From assembly GCA_031178565.1 (NCBI GenBank), contig JAPSIU010000076.1, positions 1-10,304 of the forward strand: DNA of 10,304 bases, in the 5' to 3' direction. Within the stretch, counting starts at the first letter, position 1. Every line of letters starts with the position of its first letter. This stretch comes from Leucobacter sp. Its GTDB lineage: Bacteria > Actinomycetota > Actinomycetes > Actinomycetales > Microbacteriaceae. Below are positions 1 to 7,379 of this stretch, in pieces. The notes under the pieces were generated by a model, which saw nothing but the letters and a program-made list of their open reading frames with translations, was not told the DNA's origin and ran no database searches. The translations under genes were made by a program, and so were the position numbers.

Positions 1-1048
1 GGGCGGGCTCGGTCACGCAGACCGCCCAGGGGGCGCCCGCCTTGCTCGTGCGGCTGAACCAGGTGGGCAGCACGCCCTCGCGCCCGAGCGAGAAGAAGTA
101 TCGCGCGACCGCGTTGTGGAACGACTGGAGCGCCGCGAAGAGGCTCGTGAGGAACAGCAGCGTCATGACGTCGGCGAAGATGACGCTCGTCTGCTCGGTC
201 ATGAACACGAACATGAGGTCGGGCCCGAACTTCTGCGAGGAGGCGACGATCTGCGAGGGGCCGATGCCGACCGAGAAGGCCCACGCGCTGAACGCGTAGA
301 AGAGGCCGATGATCGCGACCGCCGCGTACGTCGCCCTCGGCACGGTGCGCTTCGGATCCTTCGCCTCCTCGCCGTAGATGGCGGCTCCCTCGAAGCCCAT
401 GAAGGCGGCGACGCCGAAGACCAGGATGATGCCGAGCGCCGGTCCGAACAGGGCGGTCGGGTTCAGGGTCGCCGTGGACACGCCCTCCGGCGCGACGGCG
501 AGCGAGATCACGTCGAACACGATGACGACGAGGAACTCGAGGCCCACGAGCACACCGAGCACCTTGGCGGAGAGATCCACGCGGTTGACGCCGAGCACGC
601 CCACGACGACGATGCAGAGCAGGATCCCGACCCACCACGGCGAGGCGAACCCGAACTTCGCCTCGAGGAACATCGACAGCTGGAACCCGAAGAGGCCGTA
701 GATGCCGACCTGCATCGCGTTGTAGGAGACGAGGGCCACGAGCGAGGCGCCGACGCCGAGCGGGCGACCGAGCCCCTGGGCGATGTAGGCGTAGAAGGCT
801 CCAGCGTTGGTGATGTACCGGCTCATCGCGGTGTAGCCCACGGCGAAGACGGTGAGGATGACCGCGATCAGCAGGAATCCCAGCGGGACGCCGAGCGAGC
901 CGGTCACGGCGAACGACGTGGTCACTCCGCCCGCGACCACGGTGAGCGGGGCGGACGCCGCGATGATCATGAAGGTGATCGCGGGGACGCCGAGCGTGCG
1001 TCGGCTGAGACCGGGATCGTGCGCCTCCGGCGCGGTCGGTGCACTCAT
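1..1048 (-). CDS. APC-superfamily amino acid permease, 3' end cut by window
   Basis: Inner-membrane transporter, probably importing amino acids or related amines by proton symport (family knowledge; substrate unknown). 349 codons are visible and the last TM helices lie outside the window. The start at 1048 (ATG, MSAPTAPEAHD) has an AAAGGA Shine-Dalgarno about 9 bases upstream. After a short polar N-terminus come hydrophobic helices from residue 22 on. Signature stretches are SAPLTVVAGG (residues 32-41), NAGAFYAYIAQGLGRPLGVG (81-100), GFEGAAIYGEEAKDPKRTVP (218-237) and HNAVARYFFSLGREGVLP (311-328). These match the second permease at 2491-3954 position by position, so the two are paralogues. 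It lies 161 bases downstream of the DmpA-type peptidase on the same strand and may be co-transcribed or have its own promoter in that gap. The family is secure; the substrate is not. Confidence 0.93.
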   Translation of the reverse strand, partial: MSAPTAPEAHDPGLSRRTLGVPAITFMIIAASAPLTVVAGGVTTSFAVTGSLGVPLGFLLIAVILTVFAVGYTAMSRYITNAGAFYAYIAQGLGRPLGVGASLVALVSYNAMQVGIYGLFGFQLSMFLEAKFGFASPWWVGILLCIVVVGVLGVNRVDLSAKVLGVLVGLEFLVVIVFDVISLAVAPEGVSTATLNPTALFGPALGIILVFGVAAFMGFEGAAIYGEEAKDPKRTVPRATYAAVAIIGLFYAFSAWAFSVGIGPSQIVASSQKFGPDLMFVFMTEQTSVIFADVMTLLFLTSLFAALQSFHNAVARYFFSLGREGVLPTWFSRTSKAGAPWAVCVTEPA

Positions 1049-1134
1049 ACGTGAGGATCCTTTCGGTGATGGCAGCGGTGCCATGCTCGCCGTCTTCGGT
1101 CGTGAAGGCGAATGCGGATCGATTCTAACCCAAT

Positions 1135-1152
1135 GCTTTCCAAATGGATAGC
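1135..1152. promoter_or_regulatory. Imperfect 18-bp palindrome, candidate operator upstream of the permease
   Basis: GCTTTCCAAATGGATAGC reads as GCT-T-TCCA-AA-TGGA-T-AGC, so 7 of 9 base pairs are symmetric. It lies in the 161-base gap between the peptidase stop and the permease start, in an AT-richer patch. On the minus strand a TAGAAT hexamer (-10-like) follows a few bases downstream of it. It could be a regulator site for the minus-strand permease. No second copy was seen in the window, so the partner protein is unknown and the call is tentative. Confidence 0.3.
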
Positions 1153-1185
1153 GCCTTGTGGGTACCTCGGCTGCGCCCGCCCCGC

Positions 1186-1198
1186 GCCCGTCCCGGGC
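1186..1198 (-). terminator. Small GC hairpin just after the peptidase stop (weak terminator candidate)
   Basis: GCCCG and CGGGC form a 5-bp stem with a 3-base loop, 11 bases beyond the peptidase stop codon. There is no T-run, and the surrounding DNA is so GC-rich that short stems occur by chance. It may attenuate rather than end transcription into the downstream permease. Confidence 0.2.
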
Positions 1199-1209
1199 CC
1201 GTTCCGCGC

Positions 1210-2382
1210 TCAGGAGTCGGCGAAGGCCGCGCGCACCTCCTCGTGGGGGAGCGCGAAGCTCGTGTGCCCGTCGCGGCCGACCGTGTCTCTCGCGGCGACC
1301 AGGGAGTTCAGCACTGCCTCCTCAGTGGCCTCGACCACGGCCGCGTAGAACGGATCGATGCGGCCCCAGGCGATGTGCGAGAGCGACTCGACGGCGGATC
1401 CCGTGCCCGCCATGCGAGACCCGAGCGCCCCCTCGTTCGCCGTGGAGAACGCGAGGAAGATATCGCCGGAGAAGTGGCTGCCCGTGGTTCCAGTGCGGGC
1501 CAGACCGAGTGGGACGCGGCGGGCGAGCGCGCGGCACTGGTCCGGCAGCAGCGGTGCGTCGGTCGCCACGACGACGATCACACTCCCGGCGCCCGGCACC
1601 GCCCGAGCGCCCGCTCCCGCCTCCTGCGCGAACCAGTCGCTCGTCTCCATCGGATTCGGGGCCTGCGACACCCGCCCGAGCGGCCGTCCGGCGACGCGGA
1701 GCTCGGCGCGCGATCCGAAGTTCGCCTGCAGCAGCACCCCCACGGTCCAGGTCTCATCGCCGAGGCGCACCGTGCGCGAAGCGGTCCCGGTCCCGCCCTT
1801 GAAGCCGTAGCAGTTCATGCCAGTGCCGCCCCCGACGTTGCCCTCGGCGACCGGCCCGCTCGCGGCCGCGTCGAGCGCCGACACCGCGTGCCGCGGCTGG
1901 ACGGTGTCCGCGTTGATCGAGTTGAGATACCCGTCCCAGGTCTCGCCGACCACCGGGAGCATCCACGCGGCGGCGGAGGAGGGGTGGTGCTCGGCCATCC
2001 ACCGGTCGATCCCGCTGTGCACCGCACCCACGGCGTGGGAGTTCGTGATCGCGATGGGCGCCTGCAGCTGCCCGGACTCCTCGATCCAGCTGCGGCCCGT
2101 GAGCTCGCCGTTGCCGTTCAGGACGGCGACGCCCGCCGCGCAGGGCGAGCCGGCCTTCGCCCGGCCGCGGGGGAGGATCGCCGTGACGCCCGTGCGCGCC
2201 ACCGCCGGCGCATCCTCGACGAGGGTGGTGAAGCCGATCTCGAGTCCGGGGACGTCGGTGATCGCGTTCCAGGGTCCCGGCTCGCCGTCGAACGGGACCC
2301 CGAGGCCTCGCGCCCGGACGCCGGTGCCGCTGCCCGAGGCAGAATCGGCGATCGGATCTTCCGCCAACGAATCATTGAACAT
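1210..2382 (-). CDS. P1/S58 family self-processing aminopeptidase (DmpA/BapA type)
   Basis: A 390-residue N-terminal nucleophile-fold hydrolase of the DmpA (L-aminopeptidase/D-Ala-esterase) and BapA (beta-peptidyl aminopeptidase) family. Family members remove N-terminal L-, D- or beta-amino acids from small peptides, amides or esters. Diagnostic stretches are GVTAILPRG (65-73), NGNGELTGRSWIEESG (89-104), ITNSHAVGAVHSGI (112-125), GNVGGGTGMNCYGFKGGTGT (181-200), SVIVVVATDAPLLPDQ (267-282) and SGDIFLAFSTAN (305-316). By analogy with DmpA the precursor should be cut between Gly266 and Ser267, freeing Ser267 as the nucleophile. No signal peptide is evident, so it is probably cytoplasmic. The start is supported by an AGAGGAGAGG Shine-Dalgarno. 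It is divergent from one APC permease and upstream of another, which suggests import followed by hydrolysis. The exact substrate cannot be read from sequence. Confidence 0.93.
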   Translation of the reverse strand: MFNDSLAEDPIADSASGSGTGVRARGLGVPFDGEPGPWNAITDVPGLEIGFTTLVEDAPAVARTGVTAILPRGRAKAGSPCAAGVAVLNGNGELTGRSWIEESGQLQAPIAITNSHAVGAVHSGIDRWMAEHHPSSAAAWMLPVVGETWDGYLNSINADTVQPRHAVSALDAAASGPVAEGNVGGGTGMNCYGFKGGTGTASRTVRLGDETWTVGVLLQANFGSRAELRVAGRPLGRVSQAPNPMETSDWFAQEAGAGARAVPGAGSVIVVVATDAPLLPDQCRALARRVPLGLARTGTTGSHFSGDIFLAFSTANEGALGSRMAGTGSAVESLSHIAWGRIDPFYAAVVEATEEAVLNSLVAARDTVGRDGHTSFALPHEEVRAAFADS

Positions 2383-2390
2383 TGTTTAAT
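2374..2390. promoter_or_regulatory. 17-bp near-perfect palindrome over the peptidase start, candidate operator
   Basis: ATTGAACATTGTTTAAT is symmetric about position 2382, with 7 of 8 pairs matched and one G/T mismatch. It covers the ATG of the minus-strand peptidase and its immediate upstream bases. It sits at the edge of the divergent region shared with the plus-strand permease-TetR pair. AT-rich palindromes of this size are typical TetR-family sites, and the TetR gene at 3965-4594 is the obvious candidate to bind it (inference). Confidence 0.45.
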
Positions 2391-2490
2391 CCTCTCCTCT
2401 GTGGTTATATTACAGCGCATAGCAGAGCGGTCATGCATTCTGATCACTGTTCGGGATTCCGAGCCGCTTCCCCGAGACGAAGGAGTCGAG
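2383..2490. promoter_or_regulatory. Divergent promoter region between peptidase and second permease
   Basis: These 108 bases contain no gene and are locally AT-richer than their flanks. For the peptidase (minus) a TAATAT -10-like hexamer (complement of 2407-2412) is spaced 16 bases from ATGACC (complement of 2429-2434, 4 of 6 to TTGACA). For the permease (plus) TTGTTT at 2382-2387 is spaced 18 bases from TATATT at 2406-2411. AAGGAG at 2480-2485 is the permease Shine-Dalgarno. The hexamers are guesses by eye; that the region is a shared control region follows from the gene layout. Confidence 0.5.
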
Positions 2491-3954
2491 ATGTCCGCGC
2501 CACCCGCTGCCCGCCCCGCCGCTCAGGATACGGCGCTCGCCGCCGGCCGCCTCGGCACCTGGGACATCGTGTTCTTCGTCGTGTCGGCCGCCGCCCCCCT
2601 GACCGTGATCCTGAGCGGAGCCGTCACCTCGTTCCGCATGGGCGGGATCGGAGCGCCCGGCGCGATCCTGTTCTGCGCGGTCGTGCTCATCCTCTTCGCG
2701 CTCGGCTTCACCGCGATGTCGAAGAGCGTGCGCAACGCCGGAGCGTTCTACGCGTACGTCTCCCGCGGACTCGGCAAGCCCCTCGGCCTCGGCGTCTCCT
2801 CGGTCACGGTCTTCGCGTACGTCGCGCTCGTCATCTCGTTCTACGGGTTCATCGGCTTCTTCGCGCAGTTCACCTTCGCGGAGCTGTTCGGGATCGACCT
2901 GCCGTGGGGAGTCTGGTCGCTCCTCGCCGTAGCGCTCGTCGCGTTCCTCGGCTACCGCAAGATCGACGTCGGCGCGCGGGTGCTCGGGGTGCTGCTCACG
3001 CTCGAGGTCGCGATCCTGCTGGTCTTCGCCCTCGCGGCGATCATCGACGGCGGTCCGGAGCCCTGGAGCCTCGCCGCCTTCGACCCGCAGAACGTCTTCT
3101 TCGCTCCCGCCGCGGGCACGCTCTTCATCATCGGCTTCGGCGCCTATCTCGGTTTCGAGAGCACGGCCATATACGCCGAGGAAGCGAAACGGCCCGAGCG
3201 TACGATCCCGCGCGCGACCATCATCGCGATCGCCTTCCTCGGCGTGTTCTACGCCTTCACCTTCTGGATCCTCACGGTCGCGTTCGGAGTCGACGGCGTC
3301 ATCGAGATGGCGCGCAGCGACGCCTTCGAGACGATGGTCATCGCGGGGACGGAGGATCTCGCGGGCGCCTGGGCGGCCTTCGCGATGAAGATCCTCATCG
3401 TGACGAGCTTCTTCGCGTGCGTGCTCGCGTTCCACAACGCCTGCACCCGCTATCTCTTCTCGCTCGGACGAGAGGGGCTGCTGCCCCGCGCGCTCGGTCG
3501 CACGAGCGCCGCCAGCCGGTCTCCCGCGGTCGCGAGCCTCACCCTCAGCGCCTTCTGCGGGGCGGGCGTGATCATCGCGATCCTCGTGAACGCGGACCCC
3601 TTCCTCGGGCTCGCGCTGTGGACCTACGCGACCGGCGTGCAGGGGCTCGTGTTCGCGCAGGCGGTGACCGCCGTCGCGGTGGTCTGGTACTTCGTGAAGG
3701 ACCGACGCGGGCACAGCGTGTGGCGGGTCGCGGTCGCGCCGGTGATCGGGGCGCTCGGTCTCATCGCCGGCTTCATCCTCATCGTCACGAACTTCGAGGT
3801 CGTGACCGGGCTGTCGGGACCCGTCAATCAGCTCCTCCTGCTCCCGACGCCCATCCTGTTCATCTCCGGTATCGTCGTCGGTCTCGTGCTCAGGGCGCGC
3901 AGGCCCGAATACTACGCCGGTCTCACCGAGTCCGTGCGGGTGGTGACGGAATAG
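2491..3954 (+). CDS. APC-superfamily amino acid permease
   Basis: A 487-residue polytopic inner-membrane transporter, the usual length for the APC superfamily, with about 12 hydrophobic segments from residue 24 to 470. Signature stretches are SAAAPLTVILSGAVTSF (32-48), NAGAFYAYVSRGLGKPLGLG (82-101), GFESTAIYAEEAKRPERTIP (221-240) and HNACTRYLFSLGREGLLP (315-332). The start is the ATG at 2491 with AAGGAG five bases upstream. The open frame continues further 5', but that part is antisense to the peptidase and is not translated. It is a clear paralogue of the permease at the left edge. The TetR gene follows after 10 bases, so the two probably form one transcript, divergent from the peptidase. 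Substrate is probably an amino acid, amine or small peptide-derived compound (inference). Confidence 0.94.
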   Translation: MSAPPAARPAAQDTALAAGRLGTWDIVFFVVSAAAPLTVILSGAVTSFRMGGIGAPGAILFCAVVLILFALGFTAMSKSVRNAGAFYAYVSRGLGKPLGLGVSSVTVFAYVALVISFYGFIGFFAQFTFAELFGIDLPWGVWSLLAVALVAFLGYRKIDVGARVLGVLLTLEVAILLVFALAAIIDGGPEPWSLAAFDPQNVFFAPAAGTLFIIGFGAYLGFESTAIYAEEAKRPERTIPRATIIAIAFLGVFYAFTFWILTVAFGVDGVIEMARSDAFETMVIAGTEDLAGAWAAFAMKILIVTSFFACVLAFHNACTRYLFSLGREGLLPRALGRTSAASRSPAVASLTLSAFCGAGVIIAILVNADPFLGLALWTYATGVQGLVFAQAVTAVAVVWYFVKDRRGHSVWRVAVAPVIGALGLIAGFILIVTNFEVVTGLSGPVNQLLLLPTPILFISGIVVGLVLRARRPEYYAGLTESVRVVTE

Positions 3955-3964
3955 GCTGGAGCCC

Positions 3965-4594
3965 ATGAACGCCACCGCACGGCGACGACTGGAGCGCCGG
4001 GACGAGATCATCCGGGCGTTCTGGCGCGTCGCCCGGTCTCGGCCGCGGCGTTCCGTCAACGTGCGCTCCGTGGCAGCGGAGGCCGCCATGAGCCCCGCGA
4101 ACATCCTGCACTACTTCTCGAGCCTCGACGAGTTGCAGATGACCGCGATCGCGGGTGCGATGGAGGAGTTCGGCGAGCGGCGGCAGCGGATCCTCGATCG
4201 CCCCGAGAGCGCGACCGAGCGGATCCTCGCGATGATCCAGGCCGGCGTGCCCGATCGGATCAGCGACGAGCTGCGGCACGTGTACGAGAGCGTCGCGATC
4301 CTCGCCGAGCACCCCGAGTACCTGCCGGCCCACCGAGCGCTCACCGAGCGTCAGGTGATGCTCTACCGCACGCTCATCGAGATCGGCGCGGGCACGGGGG
4401 AGTTCCGGCTCGCCTCGCCGCCCGGGATGATCGCGCGCAACCTCGTCGCGCTCGAGGACGCCTACGATCTCTACCCCCTGGTCGGGGATCGCACCCCGCG
4501 GGAGGAGTGCCGCGCGGCCGTGCGCAGTTACGCCGAGCTCGCGCTCGGGATCTCGTTCGGGGCGCCCGGAGACGAGAGGGGCCGGAGCGCGTGA
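3965..4594 (+). CDS. TetR/AcrR family transcriptional regulator
   Basis: A 209-residue protein with an N-terminal TetR-type helix-turn-helix at about residues 31-57. VRSVAAEAAMSPANILHYF (33-51) is the DNA-binding core, followed by SSLDEL, the usual start of the linking helix. The remaining roughly 145 residues form the ligand-binding/dimerisation domain, with NLVALEDAYDLYPLV at 159-173 where BetI-type proteins have a related motif; I do not recognise the ligand. The start ATG at 3965 has GGAG only three bases upstream, which is close but usable given that the permease stop is 10 bases before. Probably an autoregulating repressor of the divergent permease/peptidase pair (inference from location). 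The palindrome at 2374-2390 is the best candidate site. A large hairpin includes its stop codon. Confidence 0.9.
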   Translation: MNATARRRLERRDEIIRAFWRVARSRPRRSVNVRSVAAEAAMSPANILHYFSSLDELQMTAIAGAMEEFGERRQRILDRPESATERILAMIQAGVPDRISDELRHVYESVAILAEHPEYLPAHRALTERQVMLYRTLIEIGAGTGEFRLASPPGMIARNLVALEDAYDLYPLVGDRTPREECRAAVRSYAELALGISFGAPGDERGRSA

Positions 4595-4608
4595 TGCGCC
4601 CCGGCCCC
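4578..4608. terminator. Long GC hairpin spanning the TetR stop codon, probably bidirectional terminator
   Basis: Arms 4578-4590 and 4596-4608 pair over 12 of 13 positions (single A/C mismatch at 4586/4600) with a 5-base loop, GTGAT, that holds the TGA stop of the TetR gene. The plus-strand TetR and minus-strand hpaD transcripts converge here. There is no T-run, as is often so in actinobacteria. A second, smaller stem (CCCCGC 4621-4626 with GCGGGG 4633-4638, 6-base loop) follows within the same 56-base convergent gap. Confidence 0.6.
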
Positions 4609-4650
4609 GATCCCGCCGTTCCCCGCCGTCGCGCGGGGTGACGTGCCGCT

Positions 4651-5793
4651 CTACAGGGTGTTGCCGAGCTTGAAGCCCTTCTCGCCCTCGTCGTCGCGGG
4701 TGTACGAGAACCCGTCGGCGCCGATGGTCACGGCCATCTCCGAGTTGTCGGTGCGGGCCACGACCGGCTGGGGGTTGCCGTCGAGGTCGAGCACCAGCGA
4801 GGCCTCGGTGTACCACGAGGGCACGACCGGGTTGCCCCACCAGTCGCGGCGCTGGTTGTCGTGCACGTCCCACGTGACGACCGGGTTGTCGGGGTCGCCC
4901 GTGTAGTAGTCCTGCGTGTAGATCTCGACGCGGTGGCCGTCGGGATCGAGGAGGTACAGGTAGAACGCGTTCGACACGCCGTGGCGGCCGGGGCCGCGCT
5001 CGATCCGGTCCGACATGCGCAGCGCGCCCAGCTTGTCGCAGATCGCGAGAATGTTGTGCTTCTCGTGGGTGGCGAAGCAGACGTGGTGCATGCGCGGCCC
5101 GTCGCCGCCGGTCATGGCGGTGTCGTGCACCGTCGGCTTGCGCCGCATCCACGCCGCGTAGACCGTGCCCTCCTCGTCCTGGATGTCCTCGGTGACGCGG
5201 AATCCGAGGTTCTGCATGAACCCCACGGCGCGCGGGACGTCGGGCGTGACCTGGTTGAAGTGGTCGAGGCGCACGAGCTCGCCTGGGACGTGCAGGTCGT
5301 AGCGCCACGACATCCGCTCGGTGTGCTCGGTCTGGTGGAAGAACTCGTACGGGAAGCCGAGCGGATCGACCACGCGCACCGAGTCGCCGATGCCCGTCAC
5401 GAAGCCGTTCGGGTTGCGGCGCACCTCGCAGCCGAGCTCCTCGTAGAAGGCGACCGCCTTGTCGAGATCCTCGGGGGTGCGCACGCGGTACGAGAACGCG
5501 GCGACGGCGGCGACCGGGCCCTTGCGCAGCACGAGGTTGTGGTGGATGAACTCCTCCGTCGAGCGGAGGTAGACGGCCTCATCGTCCTCGGTGGTCACGT
5601 ACAGGCCGAGCACGTCCACGTAGAACGCCCGCGAGGCCGCGAGGTCGGTGACCACGAGCTCCATGTAGGCGCAGCGCAGGATGTCCGGCGCCTCGGCGGT
5701 CGGCGTCGGGATGGGGTTGTCGGGGTGGATCGGAGCCTCTTCGGTGACCCAGAATCCCGAAGAGGTCTTATCGCTTTCGTTGAGTTTTGCCAT
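4651..5793 (-). CDS. hpaD: Homoprotocatechuate 2,3-dioxygenase (extradiol, type I)
   Basis: Opens the ring of 3,4-dihydroxyphenylacetate next to the catechol hydroxyls, giving 5-carboxymethyl-2-hydroxymuconate semialdehyde, using O2 and a divalent metal in the cytoplasm. The 380 residues form two vicinal-oxygen-chelate modules. The metal triad is His178 (LDHFN), His237 (MHHVCFA) and Glu290 (HRVEIYTQDY). Against remembered Brevibacterium fuscum enzyme numbering (H155, H214, E267) the offset is a constant +23. It also places N180, W215, H223, R266, H271, Y280 and R316 on the known active-site residues N157, W192, H200, R243, H248, Y257 and R293, so the enzyme looks fully active. Fe(II) versus Mn(II) use cannot be decided. 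The N-terminus is about 23 residues longer than in that enzyme. The start ATG at 5793 has AAGGAAG upstream. It lies 28 bases after hpaE and is the last gene of the run. Confidence 0.96.
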   Translation of the reverse strand: MAKLNESDKTSSGFWVTEEAPIHPDNPIPTPTAEAPDILRCAYMELVVTDLAASRAFYVDVLGLYVTTEDDEAVYLRSTEEFIHHNLVLRKGPVAAVAAFSYRVRTPEDLDKAVAFYEELGCEVRRNPNGFVTGIGDSVRVVDPLGFPYEFFHQTEHTERMSWRYDLHVPGELVRLDHFNQVTPDVPRAVGFMQNLGFRVTEDIQDEEGTVYAAWMRRKPTVHDTAMTGGDGPRMHHVCFATHEKHNILAICDKLGALRMSDRIERGPGRHGVSNAFYLYLLDPDGHRVEIYTQDYYTGDPDNPVVTWDVHDNQRRDWWGNPVVPSWYTEASLVLDLDGNPQPVVARTDNSEMAVTIGADGFSYTRDDEGEKGFKLGNTL

Positions 5794-5821
5794 GATGCTG
5801 CTTCCTTGCGAGTGGGGGCGC

Positions 5822-7321
5822 TTATTTGGTGCCGGCGCCGAACTTCGGGCTGTGGGCCTCGTTCAGGGTGATGTGCACGGCCTGCTGATCGGTGTAGAAG
5901 TCGATCGAGCGGTAACCGCCCTCGTGACCGAGCCCGGAGGCCTTGACGCCGCCGAACGGCGTGCGCAGGTCGCGGACGTTGTTCGAGTTCAGCCACACCA
6001 TGCCCGCCTCGACCGACTGCGCGAAGTTGTGGGCGCGCTTGAGGTTCGAGGTCCAGATGTAGGCCGCGAGGCCGTACTTGGTGTTGTTCGCGAGCTCGAG
6101 CGCCTCCTCGTCGGTGTCGAACGGGGTGATCGCGACGACCGGCCCGAAGATCTCCTCCTGGAAGATGCGGGCGTCGGGCTTGACGTCGGCGAACACGGTC
6201 GGGGCGACGTAGTTGCCGGTCGGGAAGCCCTCGGGGCGGCCGCCGCCGGCGACGAGGCGGCCCTCGCCCTTGCCGATCTCGACGTAGCTCATGACCTTCT
6301 CGTAGTGCTCGGGGTGCACGAGCGCGCCGACCTCGGTGGCCGGATCCGAGGGCAGACCCACGACCACGTTCTTCGCGCGCTCCGCGTAGCGCTCCACGAA
6401 CTCGTCGTAGACGTCGCGCTGCACGAGGATGCGCGAGCCCGCGGTGCAGCGCTCGCCGTTCAGGCTGAACACGCCGAACACGGTCGCGTCGAGCGCGGCC
6501 TCGAGATCCGCGTCCGCGAAGACGACCGCGGGGCTCTTGCCGCCGAGCTCCATCGAGAGGCCCTTGAGGTAGGGCGCCGCGTTGCCGAAGATGATCTGGC
6601 CGGTGCGGCTCTCGCCGGTGAACGAGATGAGCGGCACGTCGGGGTGCTTCACGAGGGCGTCGCCCGCCGACTCGCCGAAGCCGCCGACCAGGTTGAAGAC
6701 GCCGTCGGGCACGCCGGCCTCGCGGAAGATCTCGCCCCACAGCGAGGCCGACAGCGGGGTGAACTCGGCCGGCTTCAGCACGACCGTGTTGCCGGTGGCG
6801 AGGGCGGGGCCGAGCTTCCACGACTCGAGCATGAAGGGCGTGTTCCACGGCGTGATGAGACCCGCGACGCCGATCGGCTTGCGGTTCACGTAGTTGACCT
6901 GGCGGCCGGGCACCTTGAAGGTGTCGTCGTGCTGCGCGACGATCAGGTCCGCGAAGAAGCGGAAGTTCTCGGCGGCGCGGCGGGCCTGGCCCTTGGCCTG
7001 CGTGATGGGGAGCCCGGAGTCGAAGCTCTCGAACTCCGCGAGCTGCTCGTCGCGCGACTCCACGATGTCGGCGACCTTGTGCAGGATGCGCGAGCGCTCG
7101 CGGGGGAGCATCTTGGGCCAGGGGCCCTCATCGAACGCGCGCTTCGCTGCGGCGACCGCGAGGTCGATGTCGGCCTGCTGGCCGGACGCGGCCATGATGT
7201 AGGTCTCGTTGGACACGGGGTCGAGAACCTCGAACTCCTCGCCTCCGACCGAGTCGACGTGCTTGCCGTCGATGAAGTGGCGGATCTTGTCGGGCAGCCC
7301 TGCGGGCTTCTGCTGGGTCAT
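5822..7321 (-). CDS. hpaE: 5-carboxymethyl-2-hydroxymuconate semialdehyde dehydrogenase
   Basis: NAD-dependent aldehyde dehydrogenase of 499 residues that oxidises the HpaD ring-cleavage product to the tricarboxylate-pathway intermediate 5-carboxymethyl-2-hydroxymuconate. ALDH hallmarks, numbered from MTQQKPAGL: ITPWNTPF with Asn160, VLKPAEFTPLSA with Lys183, FTGESRTG (234-241), MELGGKSP with general base Glu258, NGERCTAGSR with nucleophile Cys292, and QEEIFGPV with Glu390. The ATG at 7321 is preferred because GGAGG lies 8 bases upstream. The frame is open for 37 more codons (to 7432), but that extension is proline/threonine-rich, overlaps the GntR gene and looks non-coding. The specific function rests on the adjacency to hpaD and the NGERCTAGSR-type sequence; other ALDHs share the fold. 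Confidence 0.93.
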   Translation of the reverse strand: MTQQKPAGLPDKIRHFIDGKHVDSVGGEEFEVLDPVSNETYIMAASGQQADIDLAVAAAKRAFDEGPWPKMLPRERSRILHKVADIVESRDEQLAEFESFDSGLPITQAKGQARRAAENFRFFADLIVAQHDDTFKVPGRQVNYVNRKPIGVAGLITPWNTPFMLESWKLGPALATGNTVVLKPAEFTPLSASLWGEIFREAGVPDGVFNLVGGFGESAGDALVKHPDVPLISFTGESRTGQIIFGNAAPYLKGLSMELGGKSPAVVFADADLEAALDATVFGVFSLNGERCTAGSRILVQRDVYDEFVERYAERAKNVVVGLPSDPATEVGALVHPEHYEKVMSYVEIGKGEGRLVAGGGRPEGFPTGNYVAPTVFADVKPDARIFQEEIFGPVVAITPFDTDEEALELANNTKYGLAAYIWTSNLKRAHNFAQSVEAGMVWLNSNNVRDLRTPFGGVKASGLGHEGGYRSIDFYTDQQAVHITLNEAHSPKFGAGTK

Positions 7322-7379
7322 GCTTGCGCCTCCAGTGGGGGTGGGTGGTGGGTGGGGACTAGTTGGGACGGTGACGTGC

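Noticed and set aside
116..1054. Long plus-strand open frame opposite the left permease
   Set aside because: Composition is dominated by Arg, Asp, Glu and His, the typical shadow of a GC-rich membrane protein gene. The minus frame has clear APC motifs and a Shine-Dalgarno.
1144..2490. In-frame 5' extension of the plus-strand permease
   Set aside because: It is antisense to the well-supported peptidase and low in recognisable sequence. The ATG at 2491 with AAGGAG is the real start.
2431..4104. 557-codon minus-strand open frame opposite the second permease and TetR
   Set aside because: Charged, repetitive composition with no motif. The plus strand holds two recognisable genes.
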